Assembly (NCBI RefSeq): GCF_000956535.1
Contig: NZ_JYIY01000073.1
Coordinates: forward strand, 1 to 64,000
DNA from: Microbacterium ginsengisoli
Lineage (GTDB): Bacteria; Actinomycetota; Actinomycetes; Actinomycetales; Microbacteriaceae
DNA length: 64,000 nt
Direction: 5' to 3'
Shown in pieces: positions 1-9,542 of the stretch (within the stretch, counting starts at the first letter, position 1; every line of letters starts with the position of its first letter). The notes under the pieces were generated by a model. The model ran no database searches. It saw only the letters and a program-made list of their open reading frames with translations, and was not told the DNA's origin. The position numbers were made by a program, and so were the translations under genes.

Positions 1-11
1 CTTCCAGGGGG

Positions 12-734
12 TCAGTGGGCGGTGAGTCCGCCGTCGATGGCGTAGACCGCACCGGTCACGAACGAGGCGTCGTCCGAGAGCAGGTAGTCCACGAGGGGGG
101 AGATCTCCTCCGGGCGCGCGCGACGGCCGAGCGGGGTCGCGTCGCTCGTGCCGCCGGCAGGTTCGTCGTCGTTCATCGCGGTGGCGACGCCGCCGGGGCA
201 GATGACGTTGACGCGCACCTCGGGGGCGAGCTCGATCGCGGTGGCCCGAGTGAGTCCGATGAGCGCGGACTTCGTGGTCGCGTAGCCGGCGTAGCCCGCC
301 GAGCCGACGAGCGCGGCCGTCGACGACACATTGACGATCGCGCCGCGGGACTCGCGCAGCAGCGGCGCGAACGCGCGCGTGCCGAGCAGGGGGCCGAGCA
401 CGTTGACCCGCTGCTGCAGATCCCAGTCGGCGACGGTGACGTCGGCGAGCGCCGCGTACCGCAGCACGCCCGCGTTGTTGACGAGACCGACGACGGATGC
501 CGCGGCCCCCAGCTCGTCTGCGAGTTGCTGCCAGGACGTCTCGCTGGTGACATCCAGATGGCGGTACTCGGCGTCGAGGCCGTCGGCGCGCAGCTCGGCG
601 GCGGCCGCCTCGCCGGCCTCATCGAGCACGTCGGCGAGGATGACCCGCACCCCGCGCCGCGCAAGGCGGGCCGCGTGGGCGGCGCCCTGGCCGCGCGCGG
701 CGCCGGTGATCACGACCGTCCCGGCGGAGCTCAT
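12..734 (-). CDS. SDR family NAD(P)-dependent oxidoreductase
   Basis: Predicted 240-residue cytosolic short-chain dehydrogenase. The N-terminal cofactor motif TGAARGQG follows the first beta strand, and the catalytic tetrad region shows NNAG, a serine in VNVSST and YATTK. Length is normal for a classical SDR. The start ATG at 734 overlaps the stop of the upstream SDR gene by 4 bp, so the two are translationally coupled and probably act in one pathway. Upstream in-frame codons are possible but would extend far into the neighbour and lack an SDR fold. The substrate cannot be told from sequence; 3-oxoacyl reductase or a sugar/alcohol dehydrogenase are both possible. Confidence 0.9.
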   Translation of the reverse strand: MSSAGTVVITGAARGQGAAHAARLARRGVRVILADVLDEAGEAAAAELRADGLDAEYRHLDVTSETSWQQLADELGAAASVVGLVNNAGVLRYAALADVTVADWDLQQRVNVLGPLLGTRAFAPLLRESRGAIVNVSSTAALVGSAGYAGYATTKSALIGLTRATAIELAPEVRVNVICPGGVATAMNDDEPAGGTSDATPLGRRARPEEISPLVDYLLSDDASFVTGAVYAIDGGLTAH

Positions 735-1441
735 CGGATCACGTCTCCACCCGAGAGCACCACGGTCTCGCCGGTCATGAACGCGACCGATGCCGGGTCG
801 ACGAGGATGCGCACCCACGCGGAGATCTCCTCCGGGCGGGCGACGCGACCCAGCGGGATCGACGCGGCCGCGGCATCCATTCGTCCGGTTGCGGCGTTGC
901 CGGGGGTGGCCACCCAGCCGGGGGCGATGCCGTTGACCCGAATGCCGGCGCCGGCGAGCTCGAGGGCGAGCGACTTGGTGAGCATCGTGACGGCCGCCTT
1001 CGAGGCCCCGTACAGCAGCTGGCCGCGGGAGACCTCGTAGGCATCGACCGAGGCGAAGTTCACGATCGCCGAGCCGTCACCGAGGTAGGGCCGAGCGGCG
1101 GCGATCACGTTGAGCACACCGAGCACGTTGATGTCGAAGATGCGACGGTAGGTCGCCTCATCGTAGGTGTCGAGGGTCGTGGGCGGGTAGATGCCGGCGA
1201 TGTTCGCGATCGCGTCGATGCGGGAGCCGGGGGCGAGGGCTGCGGCGAGCGCCGCCTCGAGGGCGTCGCGGTCGCGCACATCGGCGACGAGTGGCACGAG
1301 CGCATCGGCGGGTCCGGTTGCAGGCGCGGTGATGTCGACAGCGAGCACGTGCCATCCGTCGGCGAGGAACGCCTCCACGGTGGTCAGCCCCATCCCGCTC
1401 GAGGAGCCGGTGATGAGGATGGTGCGGGGCGAGGCGGACAT
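731..1441 (-). CDS. SDR family oxidoreductase
   Basis: Predicted 236-residue short-chain dehydrogenase with cofactor motif TGSSSGMG near the N-terminus, NIAG in place of NNAG, and a catalytic YGASK. It is the first gene of a two-SDR operon (4-bp overlap with the next) and is transcribed divergently from a LysR-type regulator, the usual arrangement for a LysR-controlled catabolic operon. The start at 1441 was chosen because the dehydrogenase fold begins at once; longer reading would run through the regulatory region. The protein resembles dehydrogenases that act on sugars, acyl derivatives or alcohols, but the substrate is unknown. Confidence 0.9.
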   Translation of the reverse strand: MSASPRTILITGSSSGMGLTTVEAFLADGWHVLAVDITAPATGPADALVPLVADVRDRDALEAALAAALAPGSRIDAIANIAGIYPPTTLDTYDEATYRRIFDINVLGVLNVIAAARPYLGDGSAIVNFASVDAYEVSRGQLLYGASKAAVTMLTKSLALELAGAGIRVNGIAPGWVATPGNAATGRMDAAAASIPLGRVARPEEISAWVRILVDPASVAFMTGETVVLSGGDVIR

Positions 1442-1509
1442 CGGCGGGGGACCTTTCGTCGGGGGTGTGAAGACAGTGCACCAGCAGACGAAAGACAGGG
1501 CAAGCCTGA

Positions 1510-1523
1510 CTATCTTTTGATAG
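1510..1523. promoter_or_regulatory. Candidate LysR operator palindrome
   Basis: CTATC-TTTT-GATAG is a perfect inverted repeat that also fits the T-N11-A pattern of LysR-type boxes. It lies 31 bp upstream of the LysR gene and 69 bp upstream of the divergent SDR operon, in an unusually AT-rich patch for this genome. Site function is inferred from position and symmetry. Confidence 0.55.
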
Positions 1524-1553
1524 ATATAGGCAGAGCCTTGAGAAGGAGATCCC

Positions 1554-2492
1554 ATGGGACTGCCCACCGTGCGCCAGCTGGAGTACTTCGTGACCGCCGC
1601 GCGCCTCGGCACGTTCGCGGCCGCGGCCGCCGCGCATCACGTCGCACAGCCGAGCCTGTCTGAGCAGATCACCGTGCTCGAAAAGTCGCTTGACCTGGCC
1701 CTCTTCACCCGAACCTCACGTCGCCTGCTGCTCACCGACGCCGGCAAACAACTGCTGCCTCTCGCCGAACGCGCGGTCGCGAACGTGACCGAGGTCGCCG
1801 ACATGAGCCGCCGGGTGAAATCGGTCGACCAGGGCACCGTGTCCTTCGGCACCTTCAACAGCGCACATCTCTATCTGCTGACCGACCTCATCAGGGAGTT
1901 CCGCACCCGGTTCCCCGGCGTGCGAATCCGAGTGACCGGTCTCAATTCCGCCGAGGTCGCCGACGCCGTCCGCGACGGCCACCTCGAAGCGGGGCTCGTG
2001 CAGCTGCCGATCGACGACCGCGAGCTGACCGTCACCCCGAGCGTCTTCGTCGACCAGGCCGTGTACGTCACCGTCGACCCCGACAACGCCCGCGGGCCGA
2101 TCGACATCACGACGCTCGCCCAGCGCCGCCTCATCCTCTCTGAAGCACGGTGGTCGAACGACGATCCGCTGCGCGTCTCTCTGCTCGAGCGGGCGCAGAG
2201 CGCTGGCGTGACGGTCGAGCCGATCGTCGAGGTCGAGTTCCAGACGCACGCGCTCGAGCTCGCCGCCCAGGGCGTCGGCGACTCGCTGGTGTCGTTCCAC
2301 GTCGGCCGATCGATGATCGCTCGGCGCGGGATGTTCTGGGCGCCACTCGACCCGCCCGTGGTCGAGCACTACGCGTTCGTGACGCGCCGGTCGGGGGCGA
2401 TCTCGCCCGCGACCCGGGAGTTCATGCGGCTCGCGCAGCGCATCCTCGCCCGCGTCGAGCAGACGGCGCCATCGGTCGACCCACCCGCCTGA
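1554..2492 (+). CDS. LysR family transcriptional regulator
   Basis: Predicted 312-residue LysR-type regulator. An N-terminal winged helix-turn-helix (about residues 3-62, with TVRQLEYFV and HVAQPSLSEQI) is followed by a periplasmic-binding-protein-like effector domain. An excellent ribosome site, AGAAGGAGA, precedes the ATG. It is divergent from the two-gene SDR operon and probably regulates it and itself through the palindrome at 1510-1523. The effector is unknown. Confidence 0.93.
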   Translation: MGLPTVRQLEYFVTAARLGTFAAAAAAHHVAQPSLSEQITVLEKSLDLALFTRTSRRLLLTDAGKQLLPLAERAVANVTEVADMSRRVKSVDQGTVSFGTFNSAHLYLLTDLIREFRTRFPGVRIRVTGLNSAEVADAVRDGHLEAGLVQLPIDDRELTVTPSVFVDQAVYVTVDPDNARGPIDITTLAQRRLILSEARWSNDDPLRVSLLERAQSAGVTVEPIVEVEFQTHALELAAQGVGDSLVSFHVGRSMIARRGMFWAPLDPPVVEHYAFVTRRSGAISPATREFMRLAQRILARVEQTAPSVDPPA

Positions 2493-2555
2493 GCGGTGCC
2501 CCGGCACGGACATGCCGCCCGAGACGCGGCCTCCTCGCGCGCGGCGACGAGCGCG

Positions 2556-3797
2556 TCAGGCGACAGGCGCGCCCGCTGCGGCGGCCTCGTCCTCGGCGGT
2601 CGCGACAAGCTGCCCGCAGGCGCCGTCGATCTCCTTGCCTCGGGTGTCGCGCAGGGTCGTCGGCACCCCGGCGTCGTTGAGGCGGCGCACGAACTCGTCC
2701 TGCACGTCGCGCTCCGACGAGGTCCACACCGAACCGGGGGTGGGATTCAGCGGGATCGGGTTGACGTGCACCCAGCCGCGCCCGCGCTGGTTGAGCTTCT
2801 CCGCCAGCAGGTCCGCCCGCCACGCGTGGTCGTTCATGTCCTTGATGAGGGCGTACTCGATCGACACCCGCCGACCGGTCTTCTCGTAGTAGGCGTAGGC
2901 GGCGTCGAGCGCCTCGTCGACCTTCCACCGCGAGTTCACCGGGATGAGCTCGTCGCGCAGGTGGTCGTCGGGCGCGTGCAGCGACAGCGCGAACGTGACC
3001 GGGATGTTCTCGTCGGCGAGCTTGCGGATCGCGGGGACGAGACCCACCGTCGAGACGGTGATGCCGCGGGCGCTCATACCGAGACCGTGGTCCTTGTCGA
3101 CCATCACCCGCACGGCCTGCATGAGGCGCGCGTAGTTGGCGAGCGGCTCCCCCATGCCCATGAACACGATGTTCGTCACGCGCTCATCGGGGTGGGCGGC
3201 CGTGCCGAAGCCGCCGTCCCGGATGAGCCGGTTCGCCCGCACGACCTGCTCGATAATCTCGGCGGCCGACATGTTGCGGGTGAGGCCCGCCTGCCCGGTC
3301 GCGCAGAACGGGCAGTTCATGCCGCACCCGGCCTGACTCGACACGCACAGGGTGATGCGGCCCGGATACCGCATCAGCACCGACTCGACGAGCGCACCGT
3401 CGTGCAGCTTCCACAGGAACTTGATCGTGTCGCCGCGGTCGGTCTCGAGGCGTCGCACCTCGGTCAGCAGGGGCGGGAGGAGTCCGGCGACGAGCTCGTC
3501 GCGGCCGGTCGCCGGCAGGTCGGTCATCGCCGCGGCATCCGAGGTGTAATGCCCGAAGTAGTGCTTCTCGAGCTGCTTCGCCCGGAACCCCGGAAGACCC
3601 AGCTCCACCGCCTTCACGACGCGCTCGGCCGGGGTGAGGTCGGCGAGGTGCACCGGCGGCTTGCCCCGCTTGGGGCTGGCGAACTGCAGCAGGGGGCGAC
3701 CGGTGGCATCCTTCTTCTGCTGCCAGCCCTCGGTGCGCGGCCGCACCTGGCGCACGCCCGACGTCGCGGCGGGCTCGTTTGCGGCTGCGGGGGTCAT
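2556..3797 (-). CDS. rlmN: 23S rRNA (adenine(2503)-C(2))-methyltransferase
   Basis: Predicted 413-residue radical SAM methyltransferase that makes 2-methyladenosine at 23S rRNA position 2503 (and in tRNA in some bacteria). The cluster motif CGMNCPFC (CxxxCxxC) is intact, followed by ATGQAGL. The C-terminal GACGQL carries the catalytic cysteine that receives the methyl group, and GGEP-like SAM-binding elements appear as MGMGEP. Length is about 40-50 residues above the E. coli enzyme because of an N-terminal extension common in Actinobacteria. The ATG sits six bases after a TACCCT box, so the mRNA is probably leaderless. It is head-to-head with the LysE-type gene. Confidence 0.95.
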   Translation of the reverse strand: MTPAAANEPAATSGVRQVRPRTEGWQQKKDATGRPLLQFASPKRGKPPVHLADLTPAERVVKAVELGLPGFRAKQLEKHYFGHYTSDAAAMTDLPATGRDELVAGLLPPLLTEVRRLETDRGDTIKFLWKLHDGALVESVLMRYPGRITLCVSSQAGCGMNCPFCATGQAGLTRNMSAAEIIEQVVRANRLIRDGGFGTAAHPDERVTNIVFMGMGEPLANYARLMQAVRVMVDKDHGLGMSARGITVSTVGLVPAIRKLADENIPVTFALSLHAPDDHLRDELIPVNSRWKVDEALDAAYAYYEKTGRRVSIEYALIKDMNDHAWRADLLAEKLNQRGRGWVHVNPIPLNPTPGSVWTSSERDVQDEFVRRLNDAGVPTTLRDTRGKEIDGACGQLVATAEDEAAAAGAPVA

Positions 3798-3803
3798 GGT
3801 TCC

Positions 3804-3809
3804 AGGGTA
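3804..3809 (-). promoter_or_regulatory. -10 box of leaderless rlmN promoter
   Basis: On the minus strand TACCCT is followed by six bases (GGAACC) and then the rlmN ATG. There is no ribosome-binding sequence, so transcription and translation probably start together. Confidence 0.6.
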
Positions 3810-3835
3810 GGGCGTCGGGCGGATGCCGCGGCCAT

Positions 3836-3841
3836 TACGCT
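3836..3841 (+). promoter_or_regulatory. -10 box of leaderless LysE-type promoter
   Basis: TACGCT, then six bases, then GTG at 3848. It lies only 26 bp from the opposing rlmN -10 box, so the two promoters are back to back. It decides the GTG at 3848 over an in-frame GTG at 3842. Confidence 0.55.
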
Positions 3842-3847
3842 GTGCGG

Positions 3848-4483
3848 GTGGTTCCCGCCGACAGCCTCGTGGCGTTCGTCATCGCGGCGGCCGTCATCAT
3901 CGTGGTGCCGGGCCCCGGGGTGCTGTTCATCATCGGACGCTCGCTCGCGCTCGGTCGCGTCGGCGGCCTCGTGAGCGTGCTCGGCGGCGCGCTCGGCCAG
4001 GTTCCTCTCGTCGTCCTCGTCGCGTTCGGCGTGGGAACGATCGTGGCCTCGTCGCCGCCGCTGTTCCTCGCGGTGCGCATCGCGGGCTCCGCCTACCTCG
4101 TCTACCTCGGCGTGCAGGCGATCCGTCATCGGCGGCGGCAGGCGTCGACGGATGCCGCGACCCTCCCGCCCGCGTCGCGGTGGCGGCAGCTCGGCGAGGG
4201 CTTCGTCGTCGGCGTCACGAACCCCAAGACCATCGCCTTCTTCGTCGCCGTACTGCCGCAGTTCGTCGCGCCGGCGGCGGGATCGGTGCAGCTGCAGCTG
4301 CTCGAGCTCGGTCTCGTGTTCGTCGCGATGGCGGTGCTCTCGGATGCCGTCTGGGCGCTGGTGGCCGCCGGGGCGCGCGCCTGGTTCGGACGCTCGCCCC
4401 GCCGCATCCAGACGTTGACGGCGACCGGCGGCGCCATCATCATCGTGCTCGGCGTCGCCCTGCTGTTCGTCGGAGGCCACTGA
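3848..4483 (+). CDS. LysE family translocator
   Basis: Predicted 211-residue inner-membrane exporter of the LysE/RhtB superfamily, which effluxes amino acids or their derivatives. The N-terminal part has the family signature around [18 protein letters not shown] (first membrane helix and loop), and [18 protein letters not shown] matches the second conserved region before helix 4. Five to six hydrophobic segments are visible, as expected. The GTG at 3848 was chosen because it lies six bases after a TACGCT box. The exported substrate is not predictable. No regulator of the LysG type is adjacent. Confidence 0.88.
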   Translation: MVPADSLVAFVIAAAVIIVVPGPGVLFIIGRSLALGRVGGLVSVLGGALGQVPLVVLVAFGVGTIVASSPPLFLAVRIAGSAYLVYLGVQAIRHRRRQASTDAATLPPASRWRQLGEGFVVGVTNPKTIAFFVAVLPQFVAPAAGSVQLQLLELGLVFVAMAVLSDAVWALVAAGARAWFGRSPRRIQTLTATGGAIIIVLGVALLFVGGH

Positions 4484-4492
4484 CCGCGCCCG

Positions 4493-4498
4493 TAGGCT
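4493..4498 (+). promoter_or_regulatory. Putative -10 box upstream of HAD hydrolase
   Basis: TAGGCT lies 27 bp before the GTG of the HAD gene, with GGAG at about 4515 as a possible ribosome site. No good -35 was seen. Confidence 0.35.
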
Positions 4499-4525
4499 GG
4501 GAGCACGACCCCCTGGAGCCCCACA

Positions 4526-5362
4526 GTGACCGCATCGCGCCTCGTCTTCCTCGACATCGACGGGACCATCCTCGATCACGACCAGCGGTTCTCGCCGCGC
4601 GTGGCGGAGGCCGTGCACACGGCCCGCGGAAACGGCCACGTCGTGCTCATCTGCTCGGGCCGTTCGCCGGTCGAGATCTCGCATCGCATCCACGCGATCG
4701 GCTTCGACGGGGTCATCTCCGCCGGCGGCGGGTTCACCGAGTTCCAGGGCGAGCTGGTGGCCTCCCACACCCTCCCCGAGGACGCCGTGCAGCAGCTCAT
4801 CGAGTTCTACTCGCGGCACGAGGTCGAGTTCACGCTGCAGGCGTTCGAGAACGTGTACCCGAGCGCGGGGCTGTTCGACCGCATTCGCCCGATCCTGCAC
4901 GCGCGGGCGGGCGGCGACACCGAGGCCGAGCGCGCCGACCTCGCCCGTCTTGCCGACCGCTTCTCCCGCAGCGGCGCCGCACCCCTCACCGGCATCGCGA
5001 AGTCGACGTTCTTCGGCGTCGAGGCGACGACCTACGCGACCGTGCGCGACGGACTCGGTGACCGCTTCCACGTGATCACCGGCACCGTGCCCTACCTCGG
5101 CGAGGCCGGCGGCGAGGTCACCTACCCCGGCATCGACAAGGGCGCGAGCATCGTCGAGCTCGCCGAGCGCCTCGGTGTGCCGCTCGAGCGCACGATCGCG
5201 ATCGGCGACGGGTCGAACGACATCGAGATGCTGGGTGTCGCCGGCGTCGGCATCGCGATGGGCAACGCGGATGCCGCGGTCAAAGCCGCCGCCGATGAGA
5301 TCACCGCGAGCGTCGACGACGGCGGCGTGTACGCCGCGTTCGCCCGCCACGGGCTCGTCTGA
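4526..5362 (+). CDS. Cof-type HAD family phosphatase
   Basis: Predicted 278-residue haloacid-dehalogenase superfamily hydrolase. Motif I is FLDIDGTILD (nucleophile and acid/base aspartates), motif II is in LICSGRS, the conserved lysine is in the DKGAS region and motif IV is GDGSNDIEM. A C2-type cap lies between motifs II and III, as in Cof/YbjI sugar-phosphate or flavin-nucleotide phosphatases. It probably dephosphorylates a small metabolite in the cytosol; substrates of this family are broad and cannot be assigned. It follows the LysE-type gene by 42 bp and may have its own promoter. Confidence 0.9.
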   Translation: MTASRLVFLDIDGTILDHDQRFSPRVAEAVHTARGNGHVVLICSGRSPVEISHRIHAIGFDGVISAGGGFTEFQGELVASHTLPEDAVQQLIEFYSRHEVEFTLQAFENVYPSAGLFDRIRPILHARAGGDTEAERADLARLADRFSRSGAAPLTGIAKSTFFGVEATTYATVRDGLGDRFHVITGTVPYLGEAGGEVTYPGIDKGASIVELAERLGVPLERTIAIGDGSNDIEMLGVAGVGIAMGNADAAVKAAADEITASVDDGGVYAAFARHGLV

Positions 5363-5384
5363 GTTCGACGGTCAGGCGGCATCC

Positions 5385-5430
5385 GATCGCCGGCGGCCGC
5401 CCCGCGCAGGGACGACCGTCGGCGGCGATC
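5385..5430. terminator. Possible convergent terminator hairpin
   Basis: GATCGCCG and CGGCGATC form an 8-bp perfect stem around a GC-rich 30-base loop, between the converging HAD gene and the SDR gene, overlapping the SDR stop. There is no T tract, so support is limited. Confidence 0.3.
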
Positions 5431-6268
5431 AGTCGAGGAAGATGTCGGGGAACAGGTCGCTGTCGGGGGTTCCGGGTACCGCAGCGTAGGCCGAGAAGTC
5501 GGTGATGCCGGCGTCCTCGAGCACGTCCTCGACGATGAGGGTCTGCCCGGTGTACTCGCGCGACGGCTGCAGCAGCACCTCGTAGGCGGCGTCGGCGTAG
5601 ATCTCCGGGGTGCGGCTGACCTTCATCATGCGGTCACCGCCGAGCGCGAACTGCACCGCGGCGGTCGCGATCGTCGTGCGGGGCCACAGCGTGTTCGCCG
5701 CGATGCCCGACGAGGCGAACTCCGCGGCGAGCCCGAGGGTGACCATCGTCATCCCGTACTTCGCGAGCGTGTACCCGGTGTGCGCGCCGAGCCACTTCGA
5801 CGAGAGGTTCAGCGGCGGCGACAGCGACAGGATGTGCGGGTTCGGCGCGTCCTTGAGCACGGGAAGCGCGGCCCGCGACAGCAGGAACGTGCCGCGCACG
5901 TTCACCCCCTGCATCAGGTCGTACTTCTTGGTCGCGAGGTCGAGCGAGCCCGACAGGTCGATCACGCTCGCATTGTTGACGACGATGTCGATGCCGCCGA
6001 ACTCACCCTGGGTCTTCAGCACCGCCTCGGTGATGTCGTCCTCGTTGCGCACGTCGCCGACGATCGGCAGGGCGCGTCCGCCCGCCGCCTCGATCGCGGC
6101 GGCCGCAGTGTGCACAGTGCCCGCGAGCTTCGGGTGCGGGGTGTCGGTCTTCGCGATCAGCGCGATGTTCGCGCCGTCGCGCGCCGCGCGCAGGGCGATC
6201 GCCAGGCCGATGCCGCGGCTTCCGCCGGACATCAGGATGGTCTTGCCGGCAAGGGATGCCTCGGTCAT
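5429..6268 (-). CDS. SDR family oxidoreductase, HSDL2-like
   Basis: Predicted 279-residue dehydrogenase. Cofactor motif SGGSRGIGLAI, NNAS in place of NNAG, and YTLAK as the catalytic tyrosine-lysine. The stretch with ILSLSPPLNL, GAHTGYTLAKYGM and NTLWPRT, and the end with YTGQT, match the dehydrogenase half of hydroxysteroid dehydrogenase-like protein 2; the SCP2 lipid-carrier domain of the animal protein is absent, as in bacterial relatives. It is the last gene of a three-gene operon with an enoyl-CoA hydratase (26-bp gap) and a type-2 hydroxyacyl-CoA dehydrogenase-like SDR, pointing to acyl-CoA metabolism. Substrate not known. Confidence 0.88.
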   Translation of the reverse strand: MTEASLAGKTILMSGGSRGIGLAIALRAARDGANIALIAKTDTPHPKLAGTVHTAAAAIEAAGGRALPIVGDVRNEDDITEAVLKTQGEFGGIDIVVNNASVIDLSGSLDLATKKYDLMQGVNVRGTFLLSRAALPVLKDAPNPHILSLSPPLNLSSKWLGAHTGYTLAKYGMTMVTLGLAAEFASSGIAANTLWPRTTIATAAVQFALGGDRMMKVSRTPEIYADAAYEVLLQPSREYTGQTLIVEDVLEDAGITDFSAYAAVPGTPDSDLFPDIFLD

Positions 6269-6294
6269 GTCTCTCCTCGTCGAGTGATGGGGCG

Positions 6295-7065
6295 TCAGCG
6301 CCGGGTTGCCGCCGCGGCGAACGCGGCGATGCGCGCCTGCGCCTCGGGGGTGTCGAAGGCGGCGCCGATCGACGCGGCCTCGTCGGCGACGGCATCGGCG
6401 AACGGCCGCCGCGTGCCCGCACGCACGAGACGCTTGGCCTGGCCATACGCGCCGGCGGCTCCCGCGATCCACTCGCGGGCCACCTCGACCGCGCGCGCCT
6501 GCACGCGGTCGGGCTCGACGACTTCGGCGACGAGCCCCCAGTCGAGGGCTTCCTCGGCGGGCAGCAGCCGCTCCTGCAGCACGAGCTGCAGCGCGCGACG
6601 CTCCCCCACGGCGCGGGCGAGCTGCGCCGTGACCGACAGATCGGGGGTGAGGCCCATGCTGGCGTAGCGGCTGCCGATCTTCGAGTTCTGTCCGACGATC
6701 GCGTAGTCGCTGGCGAGCAGGATGCCGAGCCCGCCGCCCGCCGTCGTGCCGTGCGCCGCGGCGACCACGGGCACGCTCGACTCGGTGAGCGAGAGGATGC
6801 CGCGCGAGATCACGTGCGCGAGTTCCTCGAGCGCGCGGGCCGAGCCGATGCCCGAGGCCATGGCGAGCACGTCTCCGCCCGCGCAGAAGGCGGGGCCGGC
6901 GGCATCCACCACGATCGCCTTCACATCGGGGCGCGCCGTCGCGTCGGCGGTCGCGTCGGCCCAGGCGTAGGCGAGCGCGTCGTCGAACGCGTTGAGCCGC
7001 TCGGGGCGGTTGAGGGTGAGCCGGGCGAGGCCGTCCTCGACGGAATAGAGCAGCGGGTCGCTCAT
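6295..7065 (-). CDS. Enoyl-CoA hydratase/isomerase family protein
   Basis: Predicted 256-residue crotonase-fold enzyme. The oxyanion-hole segments are visible as FCAGGDVLAMA and HGTTAGGGLGILLASDY, and the usual N-terminal LTLNRPERLNA opening is present. The start ATG overlaps the stop of the upstream dehydrogenase by 4 bp, so the two are coupled. With an adjacent 3-hydroxyacyl-CoA dehydrogenase-like SDR it plausibly catalyses hydration of an enoyl-CoA in fatty-acid, branched-chain or aromatic side-chain degradation. The exact member of the crotonase family cannot be fixed. Confidence 0.9.
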   Translation of the reverse strand: MSDPLLYSVEDGLARLTLNRPERLNAFDDALAYAWADATADATARPDVKAIVVDAAGPAFCAGGDVLAMASGIGSARALEELAHVISRGILSLTESSVPVVAAAHGTTAGGGLGILLASDYAIVGQNSKIGSRYASMGLTPDLSVTAQLARAVGERRALQLVLQERLLPAEEALDWGLVAEVVEPDRVQARAVEVAREWIAGAAGAYGQAKRLVRAGTRRPFADAVADEAASIGAAFDTPEAQARIAAFAAAATRR

Positions 7066-7823
7066 CGCGGCGCCATCCGGATCGCCCCGTCGAGACGGAT
7101 CGTCTCGCCGTTGAGGTAGCCGTTGCGCACGATCTCGGCGACGAGCGACGCGTACTCCGCGGGCTTGCCGAGGCGCTGCGGATAGGGCACTTGCTGACCG
7201 AGGGAGTCCTGCGCGGGCTGCGGGAGACCCGCGAGCATCGGCGTCTCCATGATGCCGGGAGCGATCGTCGTCACCCGGATGGCGTAGCGAGCGAGCTCGC
7301 GCGAGATCGGCAGGGTCATGGCGTGCACGCCGCCCTTCGACGCCGAGTACGCGGGCTGGCCGATCTGGCCGTCGAACGCCGCGACGCTCGCGGTGTTGAC
7401 GATCACGCCGCGGTCGCCCGAGGCGGTCGGCTCGCTCACCGCGATCGCGGCCGAGGCCTGCGCGATGACGTTGTAGGTGCCGATGAGGTTCACGCGGACG
7501 ATGCGCTCGAACGCCGCCAGCGGGCTCGGCGTGCCGTCGCGCTCGAGCACCTTCGCGGGCGGGGCGATGCCCGCGCAGTTGACGACGACCCGCAGCGGAC
7601 CGGCCGCGACGGCGAGCTGCACGGCGGCCGCGACCGCTTCCGGGTCGGTGACGTCGGCGGGGGCGAACGACCCGCCGAGCTCCGCGGCGCGCTCCGCACC
7701 GGGAGACGACGGCAGGTCGACGATGGTGACGGTGGCGCCGAGCTCGGTCAGGCGCTGCGCGGTGGCGAAGCCCAGTCCGCTCGCGCCGCCGGTGACGAGC
7801 GCGCTCGCTCCGGTGATGTCCAT
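7062..7823 (-). CDS. 3-hydroxyacyl-CoA dehydrogenase type-2-like SDR
   Basis: Predicted 253-residue SDR, first gene of a three-gene operon. TGGASGLG is the NAD motif, NCAG stands for NNAG, the catalytic region reads [10 protein letters not shown] and YSASKGG, and PGIMETPML plus [14 protein letters not shown] are hallmarks of type-2 (HSD17B10-like) 3-hydroxyacyl-CoA dehydrogenases. These enzymes oxidise short branched 3-hydroxyacyl-CoAs with NAD. A ribosome site, GAAGGAGAA, precedes the ATG. The next gene encodes an enoyl-CoA hydratase, giving two consecutive steps of beta-oxidation. Confidence 0.9.
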   Translation of the reverse strand: MDITGASALVTGGASGLGFATAQRLTELGATVTIVDLPSSPGAERAAELGGSFAPADVTDPEAVAAAVQLAVAAGPLRVVVNCAGIAPPAKVLERDGTPSPLAAFERIVRVNLIGTYNVIAQASAAIAVSEPTASGDRGVIVNTASVAAFDGQIGQPAYSASKGGVHAMTLPISRELARYAIRVTTIAPGIMETPMLAGLPQPAQDSLGQQVPYPQRLGKPAEYASLVAEIVRNGYLNGETIRLDGAIRMAPR

Positions 7824-7942
7824 GTGTTCTCCTTCGAACCGCCTGGGCGAGGGCCCGCGGCATCCGTCGTCAGCCTAGTCGCGGAATCGAGTCTCGACCA
7901 GCGTGGGACTCAGTATCACGCTGGATGCCGCGGCAACGACGA

Positions 7943-7972
7943 GGGCGCGGGCGGCCGAAGCCGCCCGCGCCC
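7943..7972 (-). terminator. Terminator of the glycerol operon
   Basis: A perfect 13-bp GC-rich stem with a four-base loop (CGAA on plus, TTCG on minus) lies 18 bp after the glpK stop. On the minus strand it ends the glpK transcript before the acyl-CoA operon. No long T tract follows, which is common in high-GC Actinobacteria. Confidence 0.8.
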
Positions 7973-7989
7973 CGCGGTGACGTGTGCGC

Positions 7990-9501
7990 TCAGCGCACGT
8001 CGGCGTCGACCCAGTCCATCGACTTGGTGACGGCCTTCTTCCACAGACGCAGCTGACGGTCGCGTTCGTCGGCGTCGAGCTTCGGCTCCCAGCGTCGGTC
8101 CTCCTGCCAGTTGGCACGCAGGTCGTCGAGGTTCGACCAGAAGCCGACCGCGAGACCGGCCGCGTAGGCGGCACCGAGCGCGGTGGTCTCGGCCACGACC
8201 GGGCGCACCACCGGCACACCGAGGATGTCGGCCTGGAACTGCATGAGCGTGTTGTTCGCGATCATGCCGCCGTCGACCTTCAGCTCGGTCAGGTCCACAC
8301 CGGAGTCGGCGTTGACCGCGTCGAGCACCTCGCGGGTCTGGAAGGCCGTGGCCTCCAGCGCCGCGCGGGCGATGTGACCCTTGTTGACATAGCGGGTCAG
8401 ACCCACCAGCGCACCGCGGGCGTCCGGACGCCAGTACGGCGCGAACAGACCCGAGAACGCCGGCACGAAGTAGACGCCGCCGTTGTCCTCGACCGACTTC
8501 GCCAGCTCCTCCACCTCGGGAGCGCTGGAGATGAGGCCCAGGTTGTCGCGCAGCCACTGGATGAGCGACCCGGTGACGGCGATCGATCCCTCGAGCGCGT
8601 AGTGCGCGGGCTGGTCGCCGAGCTTGTAGCCGAGGGTCGTGAGCAGGCCGTTCTTCGAGTGGACGATCTCCTCGCCCGTCTGGAAGATGAGGAAGTTGCC
8701 CGTGCCGTAGGTGTTCTTGCTCTCACCCGGATCGAACGCCGCCTGGCCGAAGGTCGCGGCCTGCTGGTCGCCGAGGATGCCCGAGACCGGGGTCTCGCGC
8801 AGCAGCGACGAGTCCTCGACCGTGCCGTACACCTCGGAGGACGAACGGATCTCCGGCAGCATCGACAGCGGCACGCCGAAGTCGGCGAGGATGTCCTCGC
8901 GCCACGACAGCGTCTTCAGGTCCATGAACAGCGTGCGGCTGGCGTTGGTGACGTCGGTCGCGTGCACGCCGCCGTCGGGGCCGCCGGTGATGTTCCAGAG
9001 CACCCAGGTGTCGGTCGTGCCGAAGAGGAGGTCGCCCGCCTCGGCGCGCTCGCGGGCACCTTCGACGTTGTCGAGGATCCACTTGATCTTCGTGCCCGAG
9101 AAGTAGGTCGCCAGCGGCAGGCCGACGATCTCCTTGTAGCGCTCGGTGTCGCCCTTTGCCAGCTCGTCGACGATCGACTGCGTGCGGGTGTCCTGCCACA
9201 CGATCGCGTTGTAGACGGGCTCGCCGGTGTTCTTGTCCCACACGACGGCGGTCTCGCGCTGGTTGGTGATGCCGACGGCGGCGATGTCGTGACGGGTCAG
9301 GTCGGCCTTCGCGAGCGCGATGCCGATGACCTCCTGCACGTTCTGCCAGATCTCGACGGGGTTGTGCTCGACCCATCCCGCCTTGGGGAAGATCTGCTCG
9401 TGCTCCTTCTGACCGGTGGCGATGATGCTGCCGGCCTTGTCGAAGATGATCGCGCGCGAGGAGGTGGTCCCCTGGTCGATCGCGATGACGTAGGTGCTCA
9501 T
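7990..9501 (-). CDS. glpK: Glycerol kinase
   Basis: Predicted 503-residue FGGY-family kinase that phosphorylates glycerol with ATP to glycerol 3-phosphate. It begins with the ATP phosphate-binding segment [13 protein letters not shown] and contains [18 protein letters not shown] and WRPDARG; length equals the family standard of about 500. The start was set at the ATG directly before the fold. It follows glpF by 41 bp and is closed by a strong terminator, so glpF and glpK (perhaps with glpD) form one operon for glycerol uptake and use. Confidence 0.97.
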   Translation of the reverse strand: MSTYVIAIDQGTTSSRAIIFDKAGSIIATGQKEHEQIFPKAGWVEHNPVEIWQNVQEVIGIALAKADLTRHDIAAVGITNQRETAVVWDKNTGEPVYNAIVWQDTRTQSIVDELAKGDTERYKEIVGLPLATYFSGTKIKWILDNVEGARERAEAGDLLFGTTDTWVLWNITGGPDGGVHATDVTNASRTLFMDLKTLSWREDILADFGVPLSMLPEIRSSSEVYGTVEDSSLLRETPVSGILGDQQAATFGQAAFDPGESKNTYGTGNFLIFQTGEEIVHSKNGLLTTLGYKLGDQPAHYALEGSIAVTGSLIQWLRDNLGLISSAPEVEELAKSVEDNGGVYFVPAFSGLFAPYWRPDARGALVGLTRYVNKGHIARAALEATAFQTREVLDAVNADSGVDLTELKVDGGMIANNTLMQFQADILGVPVVRPVVAETTALGAAYAAGLAVGFWSNLDDLRANWQEDRRWEPKLDADERDRQLRLWKKAVTKSMDWVDADVR

Positions 9502-9542
9502 AGTGGTGTGACTTCCTTGTCTGTGTCGAAGGATGGGATCGA

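Noticed and set aside
2496..3974. Long open frame antisense to rlmN, and similar long frames at 53443-55305, 59138-61669 and 10462-12120
   Set aside because: Their products are compositionally biased shadows of rlmN, the DUF2520/PH genes, ftsH and glpD, with no recognisable protein features.
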